Shown piece after piece: positions 45,075 to 55,052 of a DNA stretch of 64,000 nt; position 1 is the stretch's first letter; each line of letters starts with the position of its first letter. The notes under the pieces are model-generated. The model saw only the letters and a list, made by a program, of their open reading frames with translations. It was not told the DNA's origin and ran no database searches. The stretch is from Cristatella mucedo (taxonomy: Eukaryota > Bryozoa > Phylactolaemata > Cristatellidae). The position numbers were made by a program, and so were the translations under genes. The stretch is from assembly GCA_009760855.2 (NCBI GenBank), contig WPIO01000090.1:186001-250000 (forward strand), read 5' to 3'.

Positions 45075-46561
45075 GAGAACTTAATTAAGCAACTACCGTC
45101 CCGTCTTCCTATCAAAGACACTGGAAAGGGTCGTGGCGGACCAGCTGAACTCATATATCGAAACTTCACACCTTGCTAGTAAGTTCCAGTCAGGCTTTAA
45201 AGCTAATCACTCCACAGAGTCAGCATTGCTTCGGGTATACAACGACCTACTTAGGAATGCAGACATGGGTAGAGTGTCTCTTCTTGTTTTGCTCGATCTT
45301 TCGGCAGCTTTCGATACTATCGATCACAAAGTTCTTCTAGAGTGCCTCTCATCTCGCCTGGGCATCACTGGCACTGCTCTGCAATGGTTCAGGTCCTATC
45401 TCAGTAGGAGACTCCAGAGTATTGACGTGAATGGACAAAGATCATCTGAGGTACCTCTGAAATATGGGGTACCTCAGGGCTCCGTGCTAGGTCCGGTTCT
45501 TTTCACGGTTTACACACACCCTCTTGCTGATGTGATTGCCAAGCACAATCTAGGCTCACTTGTATGCCGATGACACTCAGTTGTACCTTTGCTTTGATCC
45601 CTCCCAGCCTTCGAGCACCTCAAATTCTCTCAACTTGCTGCATGTATTGATGACATCGGCACATGGATGGACGCAAATTTTCTAAAACGAAACGGTGATT
45701 AAACTAACTTGCCAGTTATAGGCAAACCCAGTGTGATTCAGAAATTGGAAAGGCTGATGCTCGAAATTTGCTCTGCCAGCATATTTCCTGTTGAATCAGC
45801 TCGAAATTTAGGTGTCATCTACCAAAGCGACCTCTCGTTAGCCGACCATATCAGCTCCAGTCAAATCTGCCTATTTTCAGCTTTATTACATTGCTAAAAT
45901 TCGGGCATGTTTAGATAAGGATACCACGTCCAAGTTGGTCCATGCATTTGTGACATCCCGTCTCGACTTCTATAACTCACTGCTTACCGGCCTACCAGCA
46001 TGTGCGATTAGGCGATTGCAGCTGGTGCAAAACTCTGCAGCTAGGCTTGTCTGTCGTGAGCATCGCAGTTGCCACATTACTCCACTTTTCGCCGACCTGC
46101 ACTGGTTACCAGTCAAGCAACGGATTGACTTCAAGGTTTTGTCGCTCACTAGTCCCTTCATTGTTTGGCTCCAGCATATCTCAGATCTACTCCCCCATTA
46201 GGGCACGCATCGTACCACATGCTTTTCAGAATCCAATTGTTTACCTAGACCTCGTAAGAACCTCAATACCTTCGAAGACCGTGCATTTAGTTCGTATGCT
46301 CCCAAAGCCTGGAACTCACTCCCGACTTGCGTCAGAATATTCCCTGACTTGACCACATTTAAAAAGAACTTGAAAACAAACGTATTTAGGACATCATTTA
46401 GTGGATCCCTGTGATTCGTCCTTCACGTGCTTATGCGTGCTGACACTGCATGCTGCCACTGACCACATTTGCATGCTGACTATGCATGTCACCCCTAACC
46501 ATGCTATTCATTTTGTTTGTTTATCAGGCATGATATTACTAGCCATTCAATTGCGTTTTCT
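45075..46561 (+). mobile_element. CR1/L2-like LINE, RT domain with small deletions
   Basis: It shows LASKFQSGFKANHSTESALL, LLDLSAAFDTIDHKVLLECL and KYGVPQGSVLGPVLFTVYT, then a frameshift just before the YADD box, and further frameshifts to LPVKQRIDFKVLSLT. It lacks the 3' stem-loop and tail, unlike other copies. Confidence 0.85.
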
Positions 46562-47699
46562 TTAATGTGGTCGTTTGAATTGGCTGGGGTCTCTGTGGTT
46601 CAAGTTTAGTACCTTCCACGAGTAGTTGTTTCCCAAATTATATAATAGCTGAGAGATAGGTGTAATTATTTTCTGGCATTGAACTTGCCACACAGCACAA
46701 GCATCGACCACAAATACTGCCTTGAGCTCAAACATGTTTTCGGGTCACAAACATACCAGCACACAGACCAGTATACCGTGACACTGTATATCTGAATACA
46801 CCATGCCAGACAACCATCACATTTGATATCCCAGTCAGCCATCCTAAAAGCATTTAAAAATTGTAGCTACTACCTTTTGCTTTATTTTGGTTTCCTCTGG
46901 TTCGGGCAGATCAGATGACTAAAACCTGCTGTGGCTATAAAAATCGTTCCGAGTGATGAGGGTTTTCTACGATGCCAGGCAATCAACAGTTATGGCCAGC
47001 ATGTGAAAATGAACATGGAAAGAACATATACATATGCTGTTGGTATGAATGCGTTTGGTGTGACCGGCATAATATCACGATTCTTTATTACCTCTCTTGT
47101 CTGGCCAAGCACAGCACCACTGGATTCGACAAAAAACCAGTAATAAAATGTGCATATACACATAATTTCAAACATACAAGCATATTACAAAATTGAATTC
47201 AAACTGGTACTACATATATTGTGCGTACTCGCATTTGCACACTTGGGTCCTGTGGTGCATTTGCGTGCTTATGTGCCCTCGCTGAGTGTGCACGTGTCTT
47301 GTGTGCCGTGTCTGGGGCCTATTTTAACATCCACTCTCCTTGCTGCCGACTGTAGCACCTCATTTCTAGCTGTCTTGAGCTGCTGCTGTTTGCATGGTAC
47401 TCACTACTTTAACTGCACTGCCAAGACCATCTTTCTTTTGCTTGAGATGTTCTGTTGGCTTCCGAAAGCCACTTAGGCTTTGAGCAGGCTATGGGAAGCT
47501 TTCTTGAGTAACACCCACTTGGTCTTTGTGGTTGTGTGGGGTTACAGATACCTACTCAGATCTGGTTAATTGAGTTCACCAGGTGACATAGCCACACGCC
47601 AATTCGCATATAGTTTAGTCTCAGCCTAGGCACAGGCCGAGCAAAGTGTGCACTGCCCAACTGCACTGACTTGGTCTGCAAGCAGCCTAGCTGCTGTGT

Positions 47700-47800
47700 C
47701 TGTACAGACAGATCAAACCAATTGGCACACTTCCTTTACAGCATATATAAAACGCCTTGACAGATATAGTTCTTAGGTTGCTATAAAAAAAAATGTCGCT
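47700..47800 (+). mobile_element. LINE tail fragment, diverged
   Basis: TTTACAGCATATATAAAACG and a degraded stem-loop are followed by an A-rich run. Confidence 0.45.
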
Positions 47801-48534
47801 ACTGCCTCGGCTTCATAGCAACCTGAAACCACGGCATGACAAGCACTTTGCCTCCAGATGATTAGCTTCTAATACAGCTAGGGCTAGAAGAACTGCATTG
47901 ATTAGTACAAACCGGTGCCTTTAAAAGGATTGGCTACGATTTCTTGCATGGCTACGTGTGCTGCTGGTGAAGCAAGCAACTCAGGCTACTGGCATCTGGT
48001 GCTTCAGCGGCCTGGTGCTAACGAGGCCCAATACTCACCAATCGCTGTGTGCCTATTGGTATGCACAGTTCCAAGGCCACTGCCGACTCAGGCACACCAG
48101 TGGTGGATGGGGCAGCTGGCTCGGCCTCAAGCATAAATAGGTCCAAGCCCCTTAATGCTAGTGCTGCACCGAACTGCATACTTATGCTGCACCAAAGCCG
48201 TGTACTCCGGCCAGAGCCAGGGAGATTCTCTAGTTGCCCTTGGACTCTAAATACAATATACCAATATACGCTTGGGGTGCCAGGGTGGCCGACAGAGCCA
48301 AGGATGCTGAACAGTCACTGGCCAACCATTGACACGGGTTGCACCAGCATGGCACCCACAAACAGCTGCTACCAGTCAAAGCATACCAAGTTGTGATGCT
48401 CTCATCAAACCGACAGCCAAAGCTCAGGCAGCTACAGAAAGCCTAAAGCATAGTGGGAGTGCCATCTGCACATCTCAAAACTACAACTTGGCAGCCAAGC
48501 TGTCACTACATTAATAATTTTCACTTCACATACC

Positions 48535-49125
48535 CTAGAGTGCATGCCCGAAGTCTGGGTTCCAGTTCCAAAGTGACCTCACTACCAGTAGGTCCTACTC
48601 CCGGTGAAAAATGGCTCTTACAGTTGCTAAACTCTGAAACTAGGTGTCTCGTGTCGAGAACATTCCAATCAACAAATTACACCACTTCACACCGGGTACT
48701 GTCTCACTCTACGTCCATTCTTTCTCCAGCACTTCCTATCAGAACTATTTCCTAGTCAGGCTCTGAGTCGTAGCACCCGCTCTTCTGCCTTCTGTCGTTT
48801 AGCTATGCCTCGAAACAACCTTAAAATCTGCATTTAGATTCGTGCCTGCATTTTGTATGCTCCCAAAACCTATGACTCACTCCTGATTGATGTCACGACG
48901 TCCAATGACTTGACAATAAATAAGAAGCTAAAACCCACCTGTTCTTCAGCATTTCCTGGGTTCAGGTGAATATTTCTTTGTGTGCTTATGCATGCAAACT
49001 TTAAGCATCTATGTTATCAGAGGCGACATGCTTCCTTAACATCTGATGGTGTGCTTAGAAAGATATTTCATTCTCTTTGAGGGTTAAATGTGCCCTTTAT
49101 TATTATTATTATTACTATTATATGC
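48535..49125 (+). mobile_element. LINE fragment, old, with (ATT)n tail
   Basis: It has GTTCCAGTTCCAAAGTGACC, a degraded RT C-terminus (TTTTGTATGCTCCCAAAACC, GACTCACTCC), GCTTATGCATGC and (ATT)n at 49,097-49,118. Confidence 0.6.
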
Positions 49126-50007
49126 ATTTACGAACAAATTTGTCCCCAGCCCTATTCCCCAAGCTCTTCGATCCCAATGCGTAAAAGTGCATGTGCAATA
49201 AAATTATGCATCATGCAAACGTCCTGATCTTGATTCATGCATGTGAAGCTACCGAAGCATCACTGGATTTCTTAGTAAATGGGCAGCATAATGGGCATGA
49301 TCCGCCCACTCAACAAAAACGTGGTGGGAGGTTGCCCAGACCCCTCTCGGGCTGTGGTTGACAGGTTGGCTCGGCTTACCGACCTAACCCTAAAAACTGA
49401 CACGGTTGGCTTGGACAAAAACCACAAGGAAGCCGGTTCCCAACTACCACATTCCCACATCCGACCCAGCTCATAAAAAAACCTCAAGCAAAACAAAAAA
49501 GACTCGCTGGGCAGGAAAGGTGTATTGTTAGTAAATTACTATAATGATGACCAGCAGCACTCATACTACTGCCCTGGCTTACTTTAGCTTCTAGCTCACG
49601 TGCATGGTGCCTCAATGAAAGTATGGGTGTCCGTGCTCACAGTAGCTGACACTGCTACCTCGAGACTGACAAATGAGCCGGCTCAGGAATGATCCAACAG
49701 TGATACATAAGGCATAACTTATTTAGTTGCTGCCCTAGCTAGGTCTAGCAATCCCGTAGAGCATGCATTGAGTAGTCACCTTAATGCCATAGGTTTTGCT
49801 GTAGCCACCAAAGGTTACATGCTCTGTCGGCTCACAAACAAAAAAAGAACAAACATCAACATCAGGAGTACCCACCAACTACAACCTGCCTCTACAATAA
49901 ATACAAACGCCACAAAACCAAACAATACACTGAGTAGAATAGGCCTCGAGGAACTAAGGACATCACACATAGACACCTCAGGGGATTGCAAATACCCGTT
50001 CAGCATA

Positions 50008-50013
50008 TTTATT
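50008..50013 (-). promoter_or_regulatory. Candidate polyadenylation signal of the ZFAND5/6-like gene
   Basis: AATAAA on the - strand about 610 bp after the stop. It is the nearest canonical hexamer I found downstream, so the 3' UTR would be about 630 bp. Confidence 0.35.
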
Positions 50014-50619
50014 AGCTAGAAGCAACATACGCACAAAAAAGGTGGCACATTCTGCAATTTGCAGGTTTATATAGTGCACAAAAGACCATCATGCTAGTTT
50101 ATCTCCCATACACAGCACTGCCTGCTGCTGCAGCTGTTGGTCATTTCAGCTGCTGCAGCTCAACCTCAAGCCGATCGCCTTAGATGTCGAGAGATCTAGC
50201 TCGAGCAGCAGCAGGTTGGTCGGGCACGCCAGACAAGAGGCCAGAGAGCAGCAAGGCAGGCCTCTGGAAGCACTGACCAGCGAAGGTGGGAGGAAGCCTC
50301 GGCATGCACTCTCGAACCTCCACTGACTGGTCAGCAAGAGCCGGCTGCTGACCAGCTCACCAGGATGGCAGCAGCAGCAGCAGCGATGCCTCTCAGTGAG
50401 CCGTGGGCAGAGGAAGGCAGGGGCAAGGCAAGGGGTTTAAGACCAGGATTCTCACCACGTCAAGCCTGCACCAGCCACAGCGGCTGTGCTGGCACCCTTA
50501 GTCGGAAGCTCGAGTTATACTCAGCCAGTCTCAGCAGCCGGCCAGCTTATCGACCAGGCACGAACTTCCTGCCGACTCTCGGTAGAGCTCTGCAGGCTAT
50601 GGAGCACACACTTGCACAT

Positions 50620-50768
50620 CTAGATCTTCTGCAACTTTTCGCCGACGATCACAGGATTGTGCTTTCTAATGAGCTCAGCACCGTGCTCTTTGTAGTCAAA
50701 CGTGCAGCTGTGCATGTCAGAGTACCGGTGTACGCTGCAGAACAATCCCCCACAGCGACACTGGAAGC
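50620..50768 (-). CDS. ZFAND5/6-like terminal exon with second half of AN1 and stop
   Basis: The exon begins in phase 1 and supplies the remaining zinc ligands of AN1, then [14 protein letters not shown] and the conserved C-terminus. The stop TAG is at 50622-50620. Confidence 0.92.
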
Positions 50769-51421
50769 CTGCAACGAAGTGACAGGGTCATCAGGATCAT
50801 ACAGACTGCATGCGGATATACATGCTAAGGCCACTTCTTGTTGTTTAGAAGGTTGCCGATTTAGCTGACCGATTGACTAAAAGCAAAATGGTCAATGCTG
50901 ACAGCTCATGGCAATGGACGACACTCACGCTGAGCTTGCTGGGGAGGAATGCCAACACCCCCTGTCTCACCTGTCAAGCCTACTTTCTTTCGGCATGAGC
51001 CACAGCGGTTTCGCTTTTTCTCCTCCGACTTGTCCGACGCAGCGCTCGTGGGACCACTAGAAGTCGTCGAACTGCTATCATCACTATCCTCGGCCATCCT
51101 TACATCCTCGAAGGCGGCCGCAGCCCCGGTAAGGCTTACTGGCGCAGTGGACTCCGATCCGGCTGCACGACTGGCGCCTGCCGATGACGACGCTCCAGCC
51201 GCCGGCTTCTGATCTCCGGGTACCATCGGCTGTATGCCACTGGCAACCTGCTGGGGAGCAGGGCTGGCTCGGCCACTGCTGGACGGCGATGCCTGTTTCC
51301 GTTTTACCAGGTCTTTGTAACATTTTGAGCACATGCCATCGAAGTTTGCGCTACCGAAGAATCCGCATCCTCTGCTGCACAAGGACGTGGGCGGTAAATC
51401 CTGGTTGCCGTTGTTCTCCAT
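50620..51421 (-). CDS. AN1/A20 zinc-finger protein, ZFAND5/ZFAND6 family (complete, two coding exons)
   Basis: The 199-residue product joins exon 50971-51421 to exon 50620-50768 across a 202-bp intron (donor ACAG/GTGAGA, acceptor TTCGTTGCAG, phase 1). The N-terminus MENNGNQ is followed by an A20 finger ([10 protein letters not shown]...MCSKCYKDL). A low-complexity Ser/Ala/Pro linker leads to an AN1 finger whose ligands CGSC, CRC, C, H, H and C span the intron: [14 protein letters not shown], then [21 protein letters not shown]. The end [16 protein letters not shown] is the family signature, and the length is close to vertebrate ZFAND5/6. Family members bind ubiquitin through A20 and act in proteasomal turnover and stress responses. 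The A of the ATG lies 2 bp after a CATTTAG acceptor, so at least one 5' UTR exon lies to the right. The gene converges on the LTD-receptor gene. Confidence 0.95.
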
Positions 51422-51423
51422 AT
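50971..51423 (-). CDS. ZFAND5/6-like exon with start codon, A20 finger, linker and first half of AN1
   Basis: The exon opens just after the acceptor at 51424-51425, with ATG at 51421-51419, and ends in phase 1 after codons for KKVGLT. The linker is rich in S, A, P and G and carries an acidic serine patch ([14 protein letters not shown]). Confidence 0.92.
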
Positions 51424-52741
51424 CTAAATGCCAAAAAATGGCAGACCAATGAACGACCAAATGAACGACCAGCTCAGGGCCACGCGCGCGCGCTTAAAAT
51501 CGGATGCTGAGGGATGCTGCACTATATGGTCACGTCTAAATTACAACAACCACACAGCCAAAGTAAGGAGGATACCTTTTAAAACTAAGCAAGGCAGCGA
51601 CTCGATGTATCCGTGAGTATGCTCACCCGCTTCCACGAATATCAAAAGTCACCAGTGAACACACTTCAAGCTACAGATTTGTGAGCGACATAGCATTATA
51701 ACACTTGACTATTCAAGCCGCTGGACTGACCAAATCAGAACGTACAGTACACAATAGCACGCGATAGCACGCTCGAAAATGGCCGCGGCTAGCTGCTGGT
51801 CATCGCAAATTCCGCATTTACGTACCTTTACAAAGCAAGCCTAAGACCTAATCCCAACTGGAACTTGTTAGTGTAGCTCCAAAGCTAAGATACCGCGTCC
51901 AGAAGATCAGAAGTTCGAAATCAAGAGACCCACGCTCGGGGATCTGCGCCGCCGCAGGATCTATTCTGCTACGTTAGCTAATGGCGAACGATCACATGAC
52001 CTACCAGGCGACGTCAGCGACCGATGCCAATCTGCGGAGCGGTCAAGGCTGACGCGCGTAACTGCGGCTGGGAGCGTAGCGCGGTAGGCCAAGCCCATCC
52101 TAAACAGCCCTAAAGCCAATTCCGGCTGGTCTTCGCCTGCTTAGCGCACGTTAATCTGTTCTAAACTGAGCAGCTTAAATGTTCTTAACGACGCTTCCTA
52201 TCGAACTGCGGCGAACGACGGATACGCTTGCGGGTCGCTCGGCGGTATCCGCCACGGCGAGCAAATACAGCAGCGTTTACAAACTTAGTGCACAAGTTTG
52301 ATTGCCCTGCGAGGCTGGTTGATATTTTCAGAATTGAAAATAGCTGCAACTATTGTGCGGGAAGGAACAGCATTGCGCAGGGGCAAGAGTCCTCAGGAAG
52401 ACGGGATGCGTTCGACGCGACGGTTATTTTCCGTTCAGCCGATCGCTGCTTAGATCCACTAACCCGGACACTATTTTGGCCCACCGAAGCGGCGTGGCTT
52501 TCGTCCAGCTAACCATGGCCTGGGTCCGTGCGCGGCACTCTGGCGACGCCCGCTGCATCCGACCGCCGCCGGCGACAGCGGTAATTTCAAAATGCAGAGC
52601 GACCGGAGCTGTCTGCCGCTGGACTGAACGTCGACAGTTAATTTCGCCACGAGCTAGCTCATATCGCTGACGAGTGGCGAGTAGGCCATGCACCTGAACT
52701 TGCTTGCCGTGAAAGGTGACTAATTCCGAGCAGTAGGTAGC
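51424..52741 (-). promoter_or_regulatory. CpG-rich 5' flank of the ZFAND5/6-like gene, with probable untranslated first exon
   Basis: No long conserved reading frame is present. CpG density rises clearly from about 51,750 to 52,700, fitting a promoter region. The coding exon starts 2 bp after an acceptor, so an upstream non-coding exon must end at a donor here. Candidates on the - strand are AAAG/GTACGT near 51825 and GCGG/GTGAGC near 51630. Promoter function is inference. Confidence 0.45.
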
Positions 52742-52900
52742 CGGCCGAGCTGGTTTGGTCTAGCGGTTAAGGTGCTCACCCCGACTAAGGTCTGACTGAG
52801 GTCGTGGGCTCGAGCCCCGAGGCATATGTGAAGCGCCTGAATAGAGATTAAGTTCTCTTGGGGCGTTATATAAATGAATTATTTAATTTATTTTTAATTT
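52742..52900 (+). mobile_element. SINE family A, consensus-like
   Basis: GCCGAGCTGGTTTGGTCTAG starts it; GGGCTCGAGCCCCGAGGCAT and TGTGAAGCGCCTGAATAGAG follow, then GGGGCGTTATATAAATGAAT. It is almost identical to the copy at 61,873. Confidence 0.92.
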
Positions 52901-53282
52901 AATGATTGCGCGATCCTCACTAGTTAAGGTAACGGCACAACGCCTGCAATGTGAAGAGGCCTGAAGCTCGAAATTCTCCAACGGTAACGACACGGCGCGT
53001 ACGATATTCTGCGCGCAGCTCTATAAACAACGTCGCATTAGAAAGAGCGCAAACAGGGGTATTTATATAGCGGCTGATACGACAGGCGACCGGCTGACTC
53101 GCTGAAAGCAGCTAACAGAAGCTCACGCTCAGCTCTAGCACTCACCGACTGGCAGACCTTTACTCAGAGAGTCAACTACATTACCAAGAGAGCGACTTTG
53201 GTCAGACATACGTATATTGTATACTAGCGAGGTCGTAAGTCATACAATAATCTCGTTCATGCATAATCATAAGTCGCACTAC

Positions 53283-54421
53283 GATGTGATTGCCAAGCAC
53301 AATCTAGGCTTTCACTTCTATGCGGATGACACTCAGTTGTACCTTTGCTTTGATCCCTCCCAGCCTTCGAGCACCTCAAATTCTCTCAACTCACTTGCTG
53401 CATGCATTGATGACATCCGATCATGGATGGCAGCAAATTTTCTAAAACTAAACGATGATAAAACTAACTTACTAGTTATGGGCAAACCTAGTGTTATTCA
53501 GAAATTGGAAAGGCTGGCTTTCAAAATTGGCTCTGCCAGCATATCTCCAGTTGCATCAGCTCGAAATCTAGGTGTCATATTCCAAAGCGACCTCTCGTTA
53601 GACGACCACATCAGCTCCACAGTCAAATCAGCCTATTTTCAGCTTCATAACATTGCTAAAATTAGGGCTTGTTTAGATAAGGATACCACGTCCAAGTTGG
53701 TCCATGCATTCGTGACATCTCGTCTCGACTTCTGCAACTCACTGCTTACTGACCTACCAGCATGTGCGATCAGGCGATTGCAGCTGGTGCAAAACTCTGC
53801 AGCTAGGCTTGTCTGTCGTGAGCGTAGCAGTTGCCACATTACTCCACTTCTCGCCGACCTGCACTGGTTACCAGTCAAGCAACGGATTGACTTCAAGGTT
53901 TTGTCGCTCACTTTTAGGTCTCTTCATTCTATGGCTCCAGCCTATCTTTCAGATATACTACCCCATCAGGCAAAGCATCGTACCACTCGCTTTTCGGAAT
54001 CCAACAGTCTAGAAATACCTCGTACAAACCTAAAATCCTTTGGAGACCGTGCATTTAGCTCGTATGCTCCCACAGCCTGGAACTCCCTCCCGACCTGCAT
54101 CAGAACATCCCCTGACCTGACCACATTTAAAAGAAACTTAAAAACATACCTACTTAGGACAGCATTTAGTGGGTCCTTGTGATTCGTCCTCAATGTGCTT
54201 ATGCGTGCTGACACTGTTCATGCTGCCACTAACCACATTTGCATGCTGACCCAGTGCATGTAACCCCTAACCATGTTATTCATTTTGTTTGTTTTTCAAG
54301 CATGATTTTACTTACTATTCTATTGCGTATCACTTTGCAGCAAATGTAAAGCGCCTAGAAAGAGATTAAGTTCTCTGAGGGCGCTTTATCAAGTGCAATA
54401 TTATTATTATTATTATTATTA
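53283..54421 (+). mobile_element. CR1/L2-like LINE, 5' truncated, open reading frame intact
   Basis: A continuous frame runs from just before FHFYADDTQLYLCFDPSQ (catalytic YADD) through LLADLHWLPVKQRIDFKVL to FGDRAFSSYAPTAWNSLP and TFKRNLKTYLL. The stem-loop and (ATT)n tail are intact. The fragment lacks the endonuclease and RT N-terminus. Confidence 0.93.
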
Positions 54422-54862
54422 CTCGTAAGCCTCGGCTTATCGCTGCTGTAAGCTGCACCAAGCACGCACCAGTCAAAAAAACACGGAATGCAGACACCGT
54501 GGGGGGCTCCAACACTCGTGTATTTTGTCAACACTCGCAGCGTTACACCGCACAGCAGCTCTTCTCCACCGTCCTGTTTTCCAATCCCTCCTCACCGCCA
54601 GTGAGTCACCCGTGTAAAACCATTAACTCATTCAACCATAAAGCCATATAGCCCTTTAACAAATTAAACCACAAGCCTCGTGATCTGAAGATCACACATC
54701 TCAGCAGTAATACACTTAACATCACAGCACCATGCTGCATCCACACAAGGAAAAATACACTTAACAACTTAACAGCACTGTCAGTGTCCTCAAGATGACG
54801 TCACTTAAACAAAGGCACAGCTGCTATTTCATGCAAGGCTCTGTTCTAATTCAGCGGCCTAG

Positions 54863-54935
54863 CCTAGAAAGAGATTGAGTTCTCTGAGGGCGCTTTATCA
54901 AGTGCATTATTATTTTTATTATTATTATTATTAAG
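54863..54935 (+). mobile_element. LINE tail, minimal insertion
   Basis: Only AGCCTAGAAAGAGATTGAG to (ATT)n is present, inserted in the unclassified repeat. The upstream part of the stem-loop (AAGCG) is missing. Confidence 0.75.
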
Positions 54936-55052
54936 CTCATAGATTGCAAACAAGGCTCGGCTGTTAAGCACATCGTTCATTATTGCTGGGCATCGCGAAA
55001 TCCAGCAGCAGCCTTTGCTCAGTGCTAGTCGACGAACGGTAGTTGGCTCGGC

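Larger units (their letters stand above)
46562..50619. other. Intergenic region and ZFAND5/6-like 3' UTR
   Basis: Two LINE remnants lie at 47.7 and 48.5-49.1 kb. The stretch 47.9-48.5 kb is C/A-rich and open in several frames but matches nothing I know. CTGCTGCAGCTG-rich sequence at 50,115-50,160 is in the presumed 3' UTR. Confidence 0.45.
53000..55045 (+). repeat. Unclassified old repeat, interrupted by two LINE insertions and another segment
   Basis: Parts at about 53,150-53,282, 54,422-54,452, 54,846-54,863 and 54,935-55,045 align in order with about 61,720-61,865 and 62,035-62,160. Shared words include AAGTCATACAATAATC/AAGTCAGACAATAATC, TCGGCTTATCG/TTGGCTTATCG and CTAATTCAGCG. No coding sequence or clear termini are seen; an old LTR is possible. 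Confidence 0.5.

Noticed and set aside
47915-48396. Overlapping + frames suggesting a gene between the two host genes
   Set aside because: The predicted products are low-complexity and unrecognisable, and several frames are open at once, as expected for stop-poor C-rich sequence.
50649-50834. A 61-codon - strand frame over the ZFAND5/6 terminal exon
   Set aside because: It is shifted relative to the real frame, which carries the AN1 zinc ligands and family C-terminus.
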